Positions 1 to 6,565 are shown, counted from the stretch's first letter. The stretch is DNA of 8,709 bases from an uncultured Anaerolineae bacterium (GCA_937893815.1 CALCSH010000262.1:1-8709), one strand, 5' to 3'. Translations and numbers: made by a program. Notes: generated by a model from the letters alone, not told the origin.

Positions 1-402
1 CCATATATTCCGGCGGACATCTCCGTCATCGGCTTTTTGCAGTAGAGTCATATTTTCCTTGACTCGAAATTTTACAACTTCGCTGATAATGTCAAAAGGA
101 ATGGGTTTATCGTATGGGAATTTCACCGATCCTTTTCCTCCCTCATAATCAGAGAGAGCTTCTTTAAATCTCTCAACGCCTGTAGGTACTGGATAAAAGC
201 CAAGATGTTTTTTATGGGCGGCAAAATGCACTAAATTTCCTTGAAGCGTAAAAGTCGGCATCTGATATTTGATCGCCTCTTCTGCGGCGGGTGCAGCGTC
301 TCGAATGGTCGCTCTTACCTTTTCTAAAAGCGCTTGAATGTCTTCCGGAAAACTGGCAATATATTCATCGATATTTTTGGGGGGTGTTTTTGGAGATAAC
401 AT
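1..402 (-). CDS. DUF1801 (YdhG-like) family protein, 3' end beyond window
   Basis: The frame opens with ATG at 402 and stays open for 134 codons to the window edge, so the C-terminus is missing. The translation carries the hallmarks of the DUF1801/YdhG family: an N-terminal IDEYIASFPEDIQ helix, the core AEEAIKYQMPTF (residues about 40-51), then LGFYPVP (about 67-73) and the late block GKGSVKFPYDKPIPF followed by a VVKFRVKEN helix (about 89-117). Members are small cytosolic proteins of about 110-150 residues sharing a fold with YjbR and CyaY. Their biochemical role is not established, although some are annotated as iron-chaperone-like. No convincing Shine-Dalgarno precedes the start. The gene lies downstream of the large diguanylate cyclase on the same strand, 162 bases away, and there is no sign that the two cooperate. 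The family call is firm and the function is unknown. Confidence 0.85.
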   Translation of the reverse strand, partial: MLSPKTPPKNIDEYIASFPEDIQALLEKVRATIRDAAPAAEEAIKYQMPTFTLQGNLVHFAAHKKHLGFYPVPTGVERFKEALSDYEGGKGSVKFPYDKPIPFDIISEVVKFRVKENMTLLQKADDGDVRRNIW

Positions 403-564
403 TTTTAATCTGGATACTTTAATCTTGCGAGTTTAGCGTTCCTGGCTACACTGGGTAAAGCTCATCGCTCAATGAAGGCTGTACTTCTTGGGATAGCAAT
501 CGTTTGGTTTGGAACAAATCGTACGGGGAGCGAATCACCCCAGGGAGGGTGACCCTACAATTTT
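403..564. other. Intergenic spacer between cyclase and DUF1801 gene
   Basis: This 162-base stretch separates the cyclase stop from the DUF1801 start. It must hold the end of the upstream transcript and any promoter of the DUF1801 gene. Apart from the hairpin at 535-552 I see no recognisable promoter hexamers, RNA gene or short coding frame. The plus-strand open frame crossing it lies antisense to the cyclase and has no support. Confidence 0.5.
535..552 (-). terminator. Short hairpin after the cyclase stop, possible terminator
   Basis: TCACCC at 535-540 and GGGTGA at 547-552 form a perfect 6-bp stem with a 6-base loop, starting 12 bases past the cyclase stop on the minus strand. GC content is high, as in intrinsic terminators. 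On the minus strand, however, no T-tract follows the stem. On the plus strand a T5 run (561-565) comes eight bases after it. It may therefore only attenuate or stabilise the 3' end. Confidence 0.3.
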
Positions 565-2898
565 TCAGGCAGATTCTTGCATCTTTTTGTCTAGATACAT
601 CTTTGCATCGGCTTGCTTGAGGGCTTCTTTCAATGATCCACCTTCCTCGACAGTACTTATTCCTAAAGATAGGCTCAGTGCTAGCCCACCGATATTTCTA
701 TTTTGCAAGCGAATATTTTCCTTGATGCGCTGGATCGCTTTTTCTGCCTCCGCAGCATTGGCACCTGGAAGCAATACTGCAAACTCGTCTCCACCGATGC
801 GAGCTACCACATCTTCGGTGCGGAAAGAATCTATCAGAGCCTGTGCGCAGCGTGTTAACATATCATCCCCGCTATCATGACCATAACGATCGTTAATTCC
901 TTTTAAATTATCCAAGTCCGCCATTATGACGCTAATCGGGAACTGCCGCCCATATTCCAGCCGCGATATCTGCTCTTCAAAAAAAGCTCGATTATAAATA
1001 CCAGTCAATGCGTCGTGTATGCTCAGATGAATTAGCTTCGATTCAGCTTTCTTTTGTTCCGTAATATCGTTCAGTGAAATAATTACCTTGGATAAATCAT
1101 GTTCATGGCCGGGGACCACGGACCATTGTATGCTGACATCTATACGTTTGCCATCCAGCGTATGGTTGACTCCGATCCAGCTAAATTCCGTCAATCCTTC
1201 CCCCATTTTCACAAGCTCTTCTTGAAAATGGGGATAGCTCTCTTCATCGAAGATTGCCGCCAGATTATCAAACATTTCCATTTTATTTTTGGCGCCGAAA
1301 AGAGCCACTGTAGCTTTGTTAACATCCAGAATTTTAACTTGTTTGGCACAATGGGCTACAACTTCAGGGTGGGCTATCAGATAGGATCGTAAATCGGTAA
1401 TTCCATCCTGTTTTAACGAATCTAGAATCAGCTTCGCTCCGGAGAAATCTTCTTCCCAAAGTGAAATGGGGGAATTTTCGAACAGGCCGTGGTAGCGATC
1501 ATTGCTCCGTTGAAGCGCAACTTCCCCACGCTTGTATTCGATTGCCAGCGCCACCTGTGTTGAGACAAACTTGAAAAAGTTATAATTTTCCTGGTCGAAT
1601 CGAATTTCATCCGAGTAGCTTTGCACCGCCATAACTCCGATTATGCGATCTTCCACTTTCAGGGGAGCACCCAACCAGTCCATGGGCTTCGTGCCAACCA
1701 GTTCAATTTCACCTTGCTGAACGAGGTTGGTAAACACTTCTGGCGTAACCAATTGTGGAGTGCCCGTCCGCATAACATATTCACTTAGACCGCGCCCAGG
1801 TTTTGCAGCAGGAGGCTGTTCATCACATTGATCCCTGTAGTAGGGATAATGAATCAGATCACTGGCCGGGTCATAGAAGGCAATATAAAAATTCTCCGCG
1901 GAGATCAGATCCCCTAAAATTTGATGGATTGCCGGGTAAAGAGCTTCAATACAATCAGTCGATATCACGGCTTGAGATATTCTGTAAATTGCATCTCGCA
2001 CACGGTTTGACCGCTTATGCTCGGCGATTTCTTGTTCAAGTCCTTTATGGGTTTGTTGTAATTGGGCGGTCATTGTGTTGAATGCTTCGGCCAAGATACC
2101 CAATTCGTCCCGGCTGCGAACAGGGATGGGGCTGTCTAATTGACCCTGGGCAATTCTATCAGCCCCACTCATAAGGTCATCCACAGGGGATGTCAGATAG
2201 CGCGCCAGCCACCACCCAAGCAGAAATGTTAGCGGCACCGTAACCAGGAATGCGGACAAAGCAATCCACCGGACTTGCGCTTCCTCAACTAAAATCGCGC
2301 TTGCATCAATGTCAACGCCCAACACGCCGTCCAGATCTTGAAATTGGTCATAAATTGGCGCATAACCACTGAGATACGTCCCCGTGGAATCGGTATAAAA
2401 TTGATCTTCGACAAGAGGCACAAAAATAGATGACAAGCCATTTGCGAGCTGGTCGTCGGTACGCGGATATTCCTGCCCAACCGAGGTTTGCACGCCTGGA
2501 TCGATATTGACAACATATGCGATCCTACCATCTGGCAGTTGACGCAAGGTGTATATTCTAGCGATGATGTCGCTAGTTTCCTGGATGGATTTTAATCGAA
2601 GGGAAATAACACGGTAAAATGCTCCACTTTTATCTGCAGATGTACGAATTAATGCGTGGAAATCGCCGTCAACGAGCGGCGCGGCAAAGTTCAAAATGTC
2701 CTGTAGACGATCTTGTAGAGCCTGGCGCTGTGCGTTGCGTGACTGCCAGGCAAAACCAAACGTCATCGACCCGGACACTAGCAAAAACATAAACGAATAC
2801 GCAAGTGTCCACTTCGTCGTCAGACTCCAGGCATTTTTTTTCTTATCCATACATTTCAAACCAAGCTTGCGGCCATCTTTTGGGGTGGAAAAACACAT
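565..2898 (-). CDS. Membrane diguanylate cyclase, Cache-HAMP-GAF-PAS-GGDEF
   Basis: This is a predicted sensor that makes c-di-GMP from two GTP. From the 777-residue start the order is: TM helix about 31-50; an extracytoplasmic Cache-like sensor about 52-209, with the typical GYAPIYDQ...GVLGVDIDAS strand pair at 179-200; TM helix about 211-230; HAMP about 231-283; GAF about 303-455; PAS about 466-613; and GGDEF about 622-775. The catalytic motif GGDEF is at 702-706, the metal-binding DLDNLKGIND is at 661-670, and the RTED inhibitory site (693-696) lies exactly five residues before GGDEF, so an active, product-inhibited enzyme is expected. The ATG at 2898 lies 13 bases after the binding-protein stop and has a weak GGAA upstream. 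An ATG at 2850 (MDKKKNAW) gives a more ordinary N-terminus just ahead of the first TM helix and is an equally good start. The gene is almost certainly co-transcribed with the lipoprotein ahead of it. Confidence 0.93.
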   Translation of the reverse strand: MCFSTPKDGRKLGLKCMDKKKNAWSLTTKWTLAYSFMFLLVSGSMTFGFAWQSRNAQRQALQDRLQDILNFAAPLVDGDFHALIRTSADKSGAFYRVISLRLKSIQETSDIIARIYTLRQLPDGRIAYVVNIDPGVQTSVGQEYPRTDDQLANGLSSIFVPLVEDQFYTDSTGTYLSGYAPIYDQFQDLDGVLGVDIDASAILVEEAQVRWIALSAFLVTVPLTFLLGWWLARYLTSPVDDLMSGADRIAQGQLDSPIPVRSRDELGILAEAFNTMTAQLQQTHKGLEQEIAEHKRSNRVRDAIYRISQAVISTDCIEALYPAIHQILGDLISAENFYIAFYDPASDLIHYPYYRDQCDEQPPAAKPGRGLSEYVMRTGTPQLVTPEVFTNLVQQGEIELVGTKPMDWLGAPLKVEDRIIGVMAVQSYSDEIRFDQENYNFFKFVSTQVALAIEYKRGEVALQRSNDRYHGLFENSPISLWEEDFSGAKLILDSLKQDGITDLRSYLIAHPEVVAHCAKQVKILDVNKATVALFGAKNKMEMFDNLAAIFDEESYPHFQEELVKMGEGLTEFSWIGVNHTLDGKRIDVSIQWSVVPGHEHDLSKVIISLNDITEQKKAESKLIHLSIHDALTGIYNRAFFEEQISRLEYGRQFPISVIMADLDNLKGINDRYGHDSGDDMLTRCAQALIDSFRTEDVVARIGGDEFAVLLPGANAAEAEKAIQRIKENIRLQNRNIGGLALSLSLGISTVEEGGSLKEALKQADAKMYLDKKMQESA

Positions 2899-2911
2899 TC
2901 AATTTCCGGTA

Positions 2912-3805
2912 TTAGCGGTCAGATATGGGCATCAACCAGATTGCTTTTAATTGATCGAAGGTGCCATTTTCTTTCATTTCTAGCAAGGCTTTGTTGACTT
3001 GGTCCAGTAATTCTTGATCTCCCGAATGAACGGCAATCCCTAGACCAACCTGCGACAGAAATTCAATTTCGCCAGAATCATTGGTGATAATCTGGAAATC
3101 GGCTTGCGTGTCCTTGATATAGGCGAGTGAGTTGAGGTAATCATTGAAGACAATGTCCACGCGCCCCACTTCTAAATCCAGAAATGAATCAAAAGTATCC
3201 TTATATTCCTTGCTCTCCAGACCGATACCTTGCGCCATTAAATCCTGCGCCAGAGCCGCGCCGGTAGCTCCGATTTTCACACCAACTTTTAAACCGGCCA
3301 GGTCCTGAACCGTCACAATGTGTGCTTGTAGGGCAGGTCGAGCTACCATCACCAATCCCGTGTTGAAGTAGGGTTCTGAAAAATCCACCTGCTCTTCACG
3401 CTCGGGGTTGATATACATGGCAGCGATCGTCATATCTACTTTGCGGTCATCCAAGGCTGGGATCAAATTGGCGAAGGGCATTTCGACCCAAACCAATTCA
3501 ACGCCCAATTGGTCAGCAATATATTGGATAGTATCAATATCGAAGCCCATTAATTCGCCGGTATCGGGGTCACGATATTCGAACGGCTCGGTGATGGCTG
3601 TGCCCACGCGCATAATCCCGCGGGCCTGGATTTGAGCCAAACTATTTACGTTATCATCCAACAAGGGGAGAGGCGCTACCGATGTCTCAGTTGAATTTGC
3701 ACGAAGGCGATCTGGGAGAACACAACCCGAAAATAATAATATCCAAATGCTAACAAACAAGAGATAGAAAAACACAACGATTTTTGATTTTATTAAACGA
3801 ATCAT
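2912..3805 (-). CDS. Family 3 (amino-acid type) solute-binding lipoprotein
   Basis: This is a 297-residue extracytoplasmic binding protein of the SBP_bac_3 family, which usually binds polar amino acids. A hydrophobic signal (about 8-26) ends in a lipobox FSGC with the lipidated Cys at 28, so the mature protein is membrane-anchored outside. The fold starts at about residue 57. It shows the family signature GFDIDTIQYIADQLG (87-101), then INPEREEQVDFSEPYF (132-147) and VDIVFNDY (216-223). By analogy with HisJ, Arg136 and Asp222 are the likely ligand carboxylate and amino contacts. No permease or ATPase is nearby. Instead the next gene, 13 bases downstream, is a membrane diguanylate cyclase, which suggests a signalling partner role (inference). 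The ATG at 3805 is the only plausible start because an in-frame stop lies just upstream. Its nearest SD-like GGAG is 11 bases away, while a better AGGAGG serves a tiny leader frame. Confidence 0.92.
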   Translation of the reverse strand: MIRLIKSKIVVFFYLLFVSIWILLFSGCVLPDRLRANSTETSVAPLPLLDDNVNSLAQIQARGIMRVGTAITEPFEYRDPDTGELMGFDIDTIQYIADQLGVELVWVEMPFANLIPALDDRKVDMTIAAMYINPEREEQVDFSEPYFNTGLVMVARPALQAHIVTVQDLAGLKVGVKIGATGAALAQDLMAQGIGLESKEYKDTFDSFLDLEVGRVDIVFNDYLNSLAYIKDTQADFQIITNDSGEIEFLSQVGLGIAVHSGDQELLDQVNKALLEMKENGTFDQLKAIWLMPISDR

Positions 3806-3822
3806 TTTGTTTCAGGCTCCAT
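3802..3822 (-). other. Six-codon leader frame coupled to the lipoprotein start
   Basis: ATG at 3822 begins a frame reading M-E-P-E-T-K-stop. Its TGA (3804-3802) overlaps the lipoprotein ATG (3805-3803) by two bases. A perfect AGGAGG lies six bases upstream of this small ATG (3829-3834), the ideal distance for it but 23 bases from the lipoprotein start. The arrangement would allow translational coupling by re-initiation. Chance is also possible, since the frame is very short. Confidence 0.35.
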
Positions 3823-3828
3823 AGCATC

Positions 3829-3834
3829 CCTCCT
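3829..3834 (-). promoter_or_regulatory. Strong Shine-Dalgarno AGGAGG in the leader
   Basis: This is a consensus AGGAGG on the minus strand. Its distance (6 bases) fits the start of the six-codon leader frame rather than the lipoprotein start (23 bases), so it decides where ribosomes first load on this operon's mRNA. Confidence 0.6.
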
Positions 3835-3911
3835 AATCCCTGGGCTTTCAGGTGACAAACGAACATTTTCTCAAGATACAACAGAAGGTTTCTATTCATG
3901 CGCTTGCTTCC

Positions 3912-3917
3912 ATTATA
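3912..3917 (-). promoter_or_regulatory. Extended -10 promoter of lipoprotein/cyclase operon
   Basis: The minus strand reads TGGTATAAT, a perfect TATAAT with an extended -10 TG. The hexamer 17 bases upstream (CCATCA, 3935-3940) is a poor -35, as is common for extended -10 promoters. Transcription would start near 3905 and leave a leader of about 100 bases before the lipoprotein ATG. The 28-bp repeat begins about 12 bases upstream of the -35 position, where an operator or activator site could lie. Confidence 0.6.
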
Positions 3918-3952
3918 CCAACGCTTTCGTAGAGTGATGGAGACACTTCTGT

Positions 3953-3980
3953 GGCTCTTTAGGAACTGCCGTGAGAAACC
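3953..3980 (-). repeat. 28-bp dispersed repeat, copy 1
   Basis: On the minus strand this element starts GGTTTCTCACGGCAGTTCC and ends AAAGAGCC. It matches the segment at 5633-5660 at 27 of 28 positions, in the same orientation, and similarity stops sharply on both sides. The ends are only weakly inverted with respect to each other, so it is not a clear hairpin or transposon terminus. This copy lies just upstream of the lipoprotein operon promoter and 147 bases from its start codon. It is followed on the plus strand by a small CCCC/GGGG stem. Confidence 0.8.
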
Positions 3981-4037
3981 CCAGATTCAGGGGATTCCCA
4001 GTGACCCATTTCCGTAGAAGGGAGAATATCAGGTAAA

Positions 4038-4337
4038 ATGGAAAAGGCTCATTCGAATACTCACAATTCCCATGTGAGAGGCATCCAACATTCAATCACC
4101 CGACGTTGACTATTAGAGAAACGTCTTTGGAGGCGGCATCATTTCCGGGTATCCCGGTTCCACGCTACGGGGAGGCCAGTTGCATCCCGATGCTCCTCGG
4201 CCAAATTTTGCAACCGGCCATATTCAATCAACCACGTCGCAGATTTTCAAAACCAGGCATTGTTGCCTCAGGTATTCCAACTGCAGCACGCAGACATTCT
4301 GATCGAAGCTTTGGATCGATCCCTAGCAGCCCTCTAG
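4038..4337 (+). pseudogene. Possible degraded reading frame upstream of the SDR
   Basis: One frame runs from ATG 4038 (MEKAHSNTHNSHVRG...) through a single TGA at 4107 to TAG at 4335. It ends with a protein-like tail, ILIEALDRSLAAL, 27 bases before the dehydrogenase start and in the same phase. That spacing is typical of an operon partner. The tail resembles the last helix of class III aminotransferases, but this is only an impression. The middle part is rich in Arg and Cys and not convincing, and the other two frames also hold protein-like patches (for example SFPGIPVPRYGEA), as expected after frameshifts. I cannot name the parent gene. The alternative is plain noncoding DNA. Confidence 0.28.
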
Positions 4338-4352
4338 CAAATACAACATCAT

Positions 4353-4356
4353 GGAG
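4353..4356 (+). promoter_or_regulatory. Shine-Dalgarno GGAG for the SDR gene
   Basis: GGAG lies eight bases before the ATG at 4365 and fixes this start. The nearby ATG at 4351 is out of frame with the dehydrogenase. Confidence 0.6.
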
Positions 4357-4364
4357 AATGCAAA

Positions 4365-5159
4365 ATGGATAAAACACGATTTCAAAATCGAGTCTGCCTG
4401 ATCACCGGCGCGGGCAGCGAAACAGGCATAGGATACGCCGCGGCTCAAACTATCGGATTATCAGGAGCTAAAATCGCAATCACTTCCACCACGAAACGCA
4501 TCGAGCAGCGTGCATCTACGTTGCGATCCCAGGGCATCGAAACCAAAGCCTATATTGCCGATTTAATCGACCGATCACAAGTGCATCATTTAGTGGAAAC
4601 GATTTTGGCCGACTTTGGCCGGATAGATATACTGGTCAATAACGCGGGCATGGTGCAAGTAGGGCACGATGATTCATCCAGTGAAATGGCTGAAATGGCG
4701 TTCCAGGAGTGGGATACCAGTATCGCGCGCAACTTGCATACGTGCTTCAATGTCACGCGAGTTGTGCTGCCAATCATGATCCGCCAACAATATGGCCGCA
4801 TCATCAACGTATCATCGGTCACCGGTCCGCGGGTGAGCAACCCCGGCGCGACATCGTACAGTGCGGCGAAAGCAGCCATGATCGGAATGAGTCGCAGCCT
4901 GGCGATCGAAGTCGCTACGAAAGGGATTCTCGTCAATAATGTGCTGCCAGGTTGGATTGCTACAGGTTCTCAAACGCCCGAAGAAGCCATTGCAGCCCAA
5001 AATACCCCCATGAAACGCGCCGGTTCACCCGGTGAGGTCGCAGATCTGATTGCTTATCTGGCATCCGATGAAGCGACCTATATCACAGGGCAAGAATTTA
5101 TCGTGGATGGTGGCAACTGTTTGCAGGAATATAAGGGCCCGAGCGAGTTGTATTATTAG
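4365..5159 (+). CDS. Short-chain dehydrogenase/reductase (FabG-like SDR)
   Basis: This is a complete 264-residue classical SDR, a cytosolic NAD(P)(H)-dependent oxidoreductase acting on an alcohol/carbonyl pair. The cofactor loop is TGAGSETGIG (14-23), two residues longer than the usual TGxxxGxG and like the TGAGSxxGIG subgroup. The adenine-ring motif NNAG is at 92-95, Asn123 fits the proton-relay position, and the catalytic set is Ser151 (NVSSVTG), Tyr165 and Lys169 (YSAAK). PGWIATG (195-201) and the C-terminal GQEFIVDGGN (242-251) are standard. The substrate cannot be read from sequence, and FabG-type 3-oxoacyl reduction is only one option. It is the only intact plus-strand gene here. It lies between two copies of a 28-bp repeat, beside pseudogene remains, so its original operon partners may have been lost. 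Confidence 0.93.
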   Translation: MDKTRFQNRVCLITGAGSETGIGYAAAQTIGLSGAKIAITSTTKRIEQRASTLRSQGIETKAYIADLIDRSQVHHLVETILADFGRIDILVNNAGMVQVGHDDSSSEMAEMAFQEWDTSIARNLHTCFNVTRVVLPIMIRQQYGRIINVSSVTGPRVSNPGATSYSAAKAAMIGMSRSLAIEVATKGILVNNVLPGWIATGSQTPEEAIAAQNTPMKRAGSPGEVADLIAYLASDEATYITGQEFIVDGGNCLQEYKGPSELYY

Positions 5160-5190
5160 ATCGCCAGTTCGAAAATTCATCGAGGGATTG

Positions 5191-5572
5191 TCATTCTATT
5201 GAACCCCCGTAATTGTGTTCATGCGGTAAATTGTCCAATGAGACAAAACAGGTTAGCATATCCAACTGTCCGGTCATTTTTTTACGACGACGAATAGCGA
5301 AAAAGCCCGCTGCGTTCCGTATCGGAAATTTCGATAAATTCTTTTTAGTGAACCTGGGAACCCTGCAATCGAACCCCACTCAGCCCTGACGTACCGATCA
5401 CCACAGGCGCGGCGAGTCCGTCAATATTGATCACATCGCCAAGAATTTGTCCCGCATTGCTTCTGGAAATAGCAGCGACGAGTTCCATATCGGTCGCAGC
5501 AAATATTCATCGAGAGAGTTCTGAACCCGCCCAGCCCGTTGCTACCGCCAAGCATACGCGAATTTTTGCCAT
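5191..5572 (-). pseudogene. dapB: Decayed dapB (dihydrodipicolinate reductase) remnant
   Basis: A perfect AAGGAG precedes ATG 5572 and a DapB-like N-terminus, MAKIRVCLAVATGWAGSELS, in which the conserved GATG is now VATG. An in-frame TGA replaces codon 22 (5507-5509). The frame then resumes with TDMELVAAISRSNAGQ and LGDVINIDGLAAPV. This joins directly to VIGTSGLS, which in intact enzymes lies roughly 40 residues further on, so an internal deletion is implied. RLQGSQVH follows, like the C-terminal domain motif, and then a stop at 5345-5347. In another frame, FFAIRRRKKMTGQ and SLDNLPHE resemble the enzyme's last helix, ending at the TGA at 5191. About 380 bases remain of a gene normally near 800. 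Intact DapB reduces 4-hydroxy-tetrahydrodipicolinate in lysine synthesis. This copy cannot be functional, so a working one should lie elsewhere. The N-terminal match is the strongest part. Confidence 0.72.
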
Positions 5573-5750
5573 TAAATCTCCTTTATATCCAGTAATTGCT
5601 TTCTCGGTATAACCGCATCTCGATGATATATCGGCTCTTTGGGAACTGCCGTGAGAAACCTGATATATATCCTGTTCGCTGACGTAGCAAGACTCAACTT
5701 AAGGTAGCTGGTGCTGTAGTGGACTCCATAAACTGGATTCACGTCACCGA
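5573..5750. other. Spacer upstream of dapB remnant, holding repeat copy 2
   Basis: This 178-base stretch lies between the stop of the 235-aa gene and the dapB remnant. It contains the remnant's Shine-Dalgarno (5578-5583), an A/T-rich segment with GATATATC on one side and GATATATATC on the other of the repeat, and the repeat itself. A TTATAC at about 5607-5612 on the minus strand could be a weak -10. Nothing else is recognisable. Confidence 0.4.
5633..5660 (-). repeat. 28-bp dispersed repeat, copy 2
   Basis: This is the same element as at 3953-3980, differing only at 5641 (G for A on the plus strand). It lies 60 bases upstream of the dapB remnant start. Relative to the minus-strand gene that follows, it has the same orientation as copy 1. 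It is flanked by short A/T palindromic runs absent from copy 1. The two copies are about 1.7 kb apart. Confidence 0.8.
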
Positions 5751-6446
5751 CTAGTTTCGTTGGCACACATCCGCACGAGAATAGATATGCGATCGACCTC
5801 GCTTCCCTACCCAGTCGATTTCACCGATCTCCCGAAGACAGTAGGCCATTTTTTGTGCCAACCTGCGCGGGATGTCGATGGCTTGTGCCAGATCCAGGGT
5901 AGTAAATTCAGCGGGGATGTCCGCAGGCAACAGGTTGCTTAAATCCGATGGTTTTTCAAATATACGTTGCGCGACTACGCCCAACATACGCCGCTCGACC
6001 GTCACCCAACCATCCTTGCGCCCACGTTTTTTGCACACAAAACGGCGCACTTCTTCCTCTTGAACCAGCACAACTTCCAGAGAAAAATTGTCTTCCAGGA
6101 GCAATCGGGGAAAGCTCACCAGCTCACTAAATATCGCTTCAACCCGCCCCCGTTTGGGCGATTTGCGGTATTGGGGTTGCTCGGTGCCTTGTTGGGGCAG
6201 TTTAAGAATCCACTTTTCAGCCGCCACCGGATAAACCAGCCGTACAGGATAGCGTCTCACCAATTCGCTCAACTTGCGTTTGACGTTTGAAAAGTTCCCG
6301 GTCTGGATTTCGATCAAGCAATCGTCCTGAACCAGGTCAATCACGTAACCATCCGTCGATACTTCCACCTGATCGTCTGGTCTGGCGTAATATGCTTTCA
6401 GTGCCGCGTGCAAGGGTTGTTCATTAAGTTCACCAATCGGGGGCAT
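5751..6446 (-). CDS. Conserved uncharacterised protein, possible nuclease-like fold plus winged helix
   Basis: A complete gene of 231 residues from ATG 6446, or 235 from an in-frame TTG at 6458. Neither start has a clear Shine-Dalgarno. I recognise it as a conserved hypothetical family in Chloroflexota but know of no assigned function. The N-terminal part reads GYVIDLVQDDCLIEIQTGNFSNVKRKL (in two pieces: VIDLVQDD, then LIEIQTGNFS). A conserved Asp, then a strand with E-x-Q, then a basic helix is the pattern of PD-(D/E)XK nuclease cores with a Q variant. This is a hypothesis only. VRLVYPVAAEKWILKL follows. A middle block, QEEEVRRFVCKKRGRKDGW, is charged and basic. The C-terminal 60 residues (DLAQAIDIPRRLAQKMAYCL, then a GKRGRSHIY hairpin) look like a winged helix. 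No signal peptide or membrane segment is present. The gene lies between a cyclase and the dapB remnant, with no evident link to either. Confidence 0.82.
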   Translation of the reverse strand: MPPIGELNEQPLHAALKAYYARPDDQVEVSTDGYVIDLVQDDCLIEIQTGNFSNVKRKLSELVRRYPVRLVYPVAAEKWILKLPQQGTEQPQYRKSPKRGRVEAIFSELVSFPRLLLEDNFSLEVVLVQEEEVRRFVCKKRGRKDGWVTVERRMLGVVAQRIFEKPSDLSNLLPADIPAEFTTLDLAQAIDIPRRLAQKMAYCLREIGEIDWVGKRGRSHIYSRADVCQRN

Positions 6447-6565
6447 AGGTTCTTTCAATCCATCAAACGTTGACCATTCTTTGGCAGCGGCAGATGTCCA
6501 CCCTTCTCGACAACGTGGTGCGAGCTAATGTTACGGTATCGAAATTCGCCAATCATTAAGCGGCC

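Noticed and set aside
940..952. Partial third copy of the 28-bp repeat (GGGAACTGCCG)
   Set aside because: Only about 11 bases match and they lie inside the conserved GGDEF coding region, so the match is chance.
3753..3899. A 48-residue minus-strand frame from ATG 3899 overlapping the lipoprotein start out of frame
   Set aside because: It starts within a few bases of the predicted transcript start, has only a weak GGA upstream, ends inside the lipoprotein signal sequence in another frame, and has no recognisable domain. The six-codon frame with the ideal AGGAGG is the better reading.
3806..3905. c-di-GMP riboswitch in the leader of the binding-protein/cyclase operon
   Set aside because: The leader lacks the conserved core bases and paired helices of GEMM-type riboswitches and has no terminator hairpin with a T-run before the start codon.
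3913..4095. Two short minus-strand frames sharing the peptide FLTAVPKEP (here and near 5572-5766)
   Set aside because: The shared peptide is just the translation of the 28-bp repeat. The rest of the two frames is unrelated and neither has a ribosome site.
5248..5283. Hairpin ACAGGTT/AACTGT followed by a T7 run, as a terminator for the dehydrogenase
   Set aside because: The stem has a bulge, the T run starts seven bases after it, and the run is explained by Lys codons of the dapB C-terminal remnant read from the other strand. Termination there remains possible but is not supported.
5350..5385. tRNA T-arm-like GGGTTCGATT on the minus strand
   Set aside because: No acceptor stem, anticodon arm or D-arm can be built around it, and the bases fall in the dapB remnant.
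3953..5660. CRISPR array suggested by 28-bp direct repeats
   Set aside because: There are only two copies 1.65 kb apart with genes between, no regular spacers and no cas genes.
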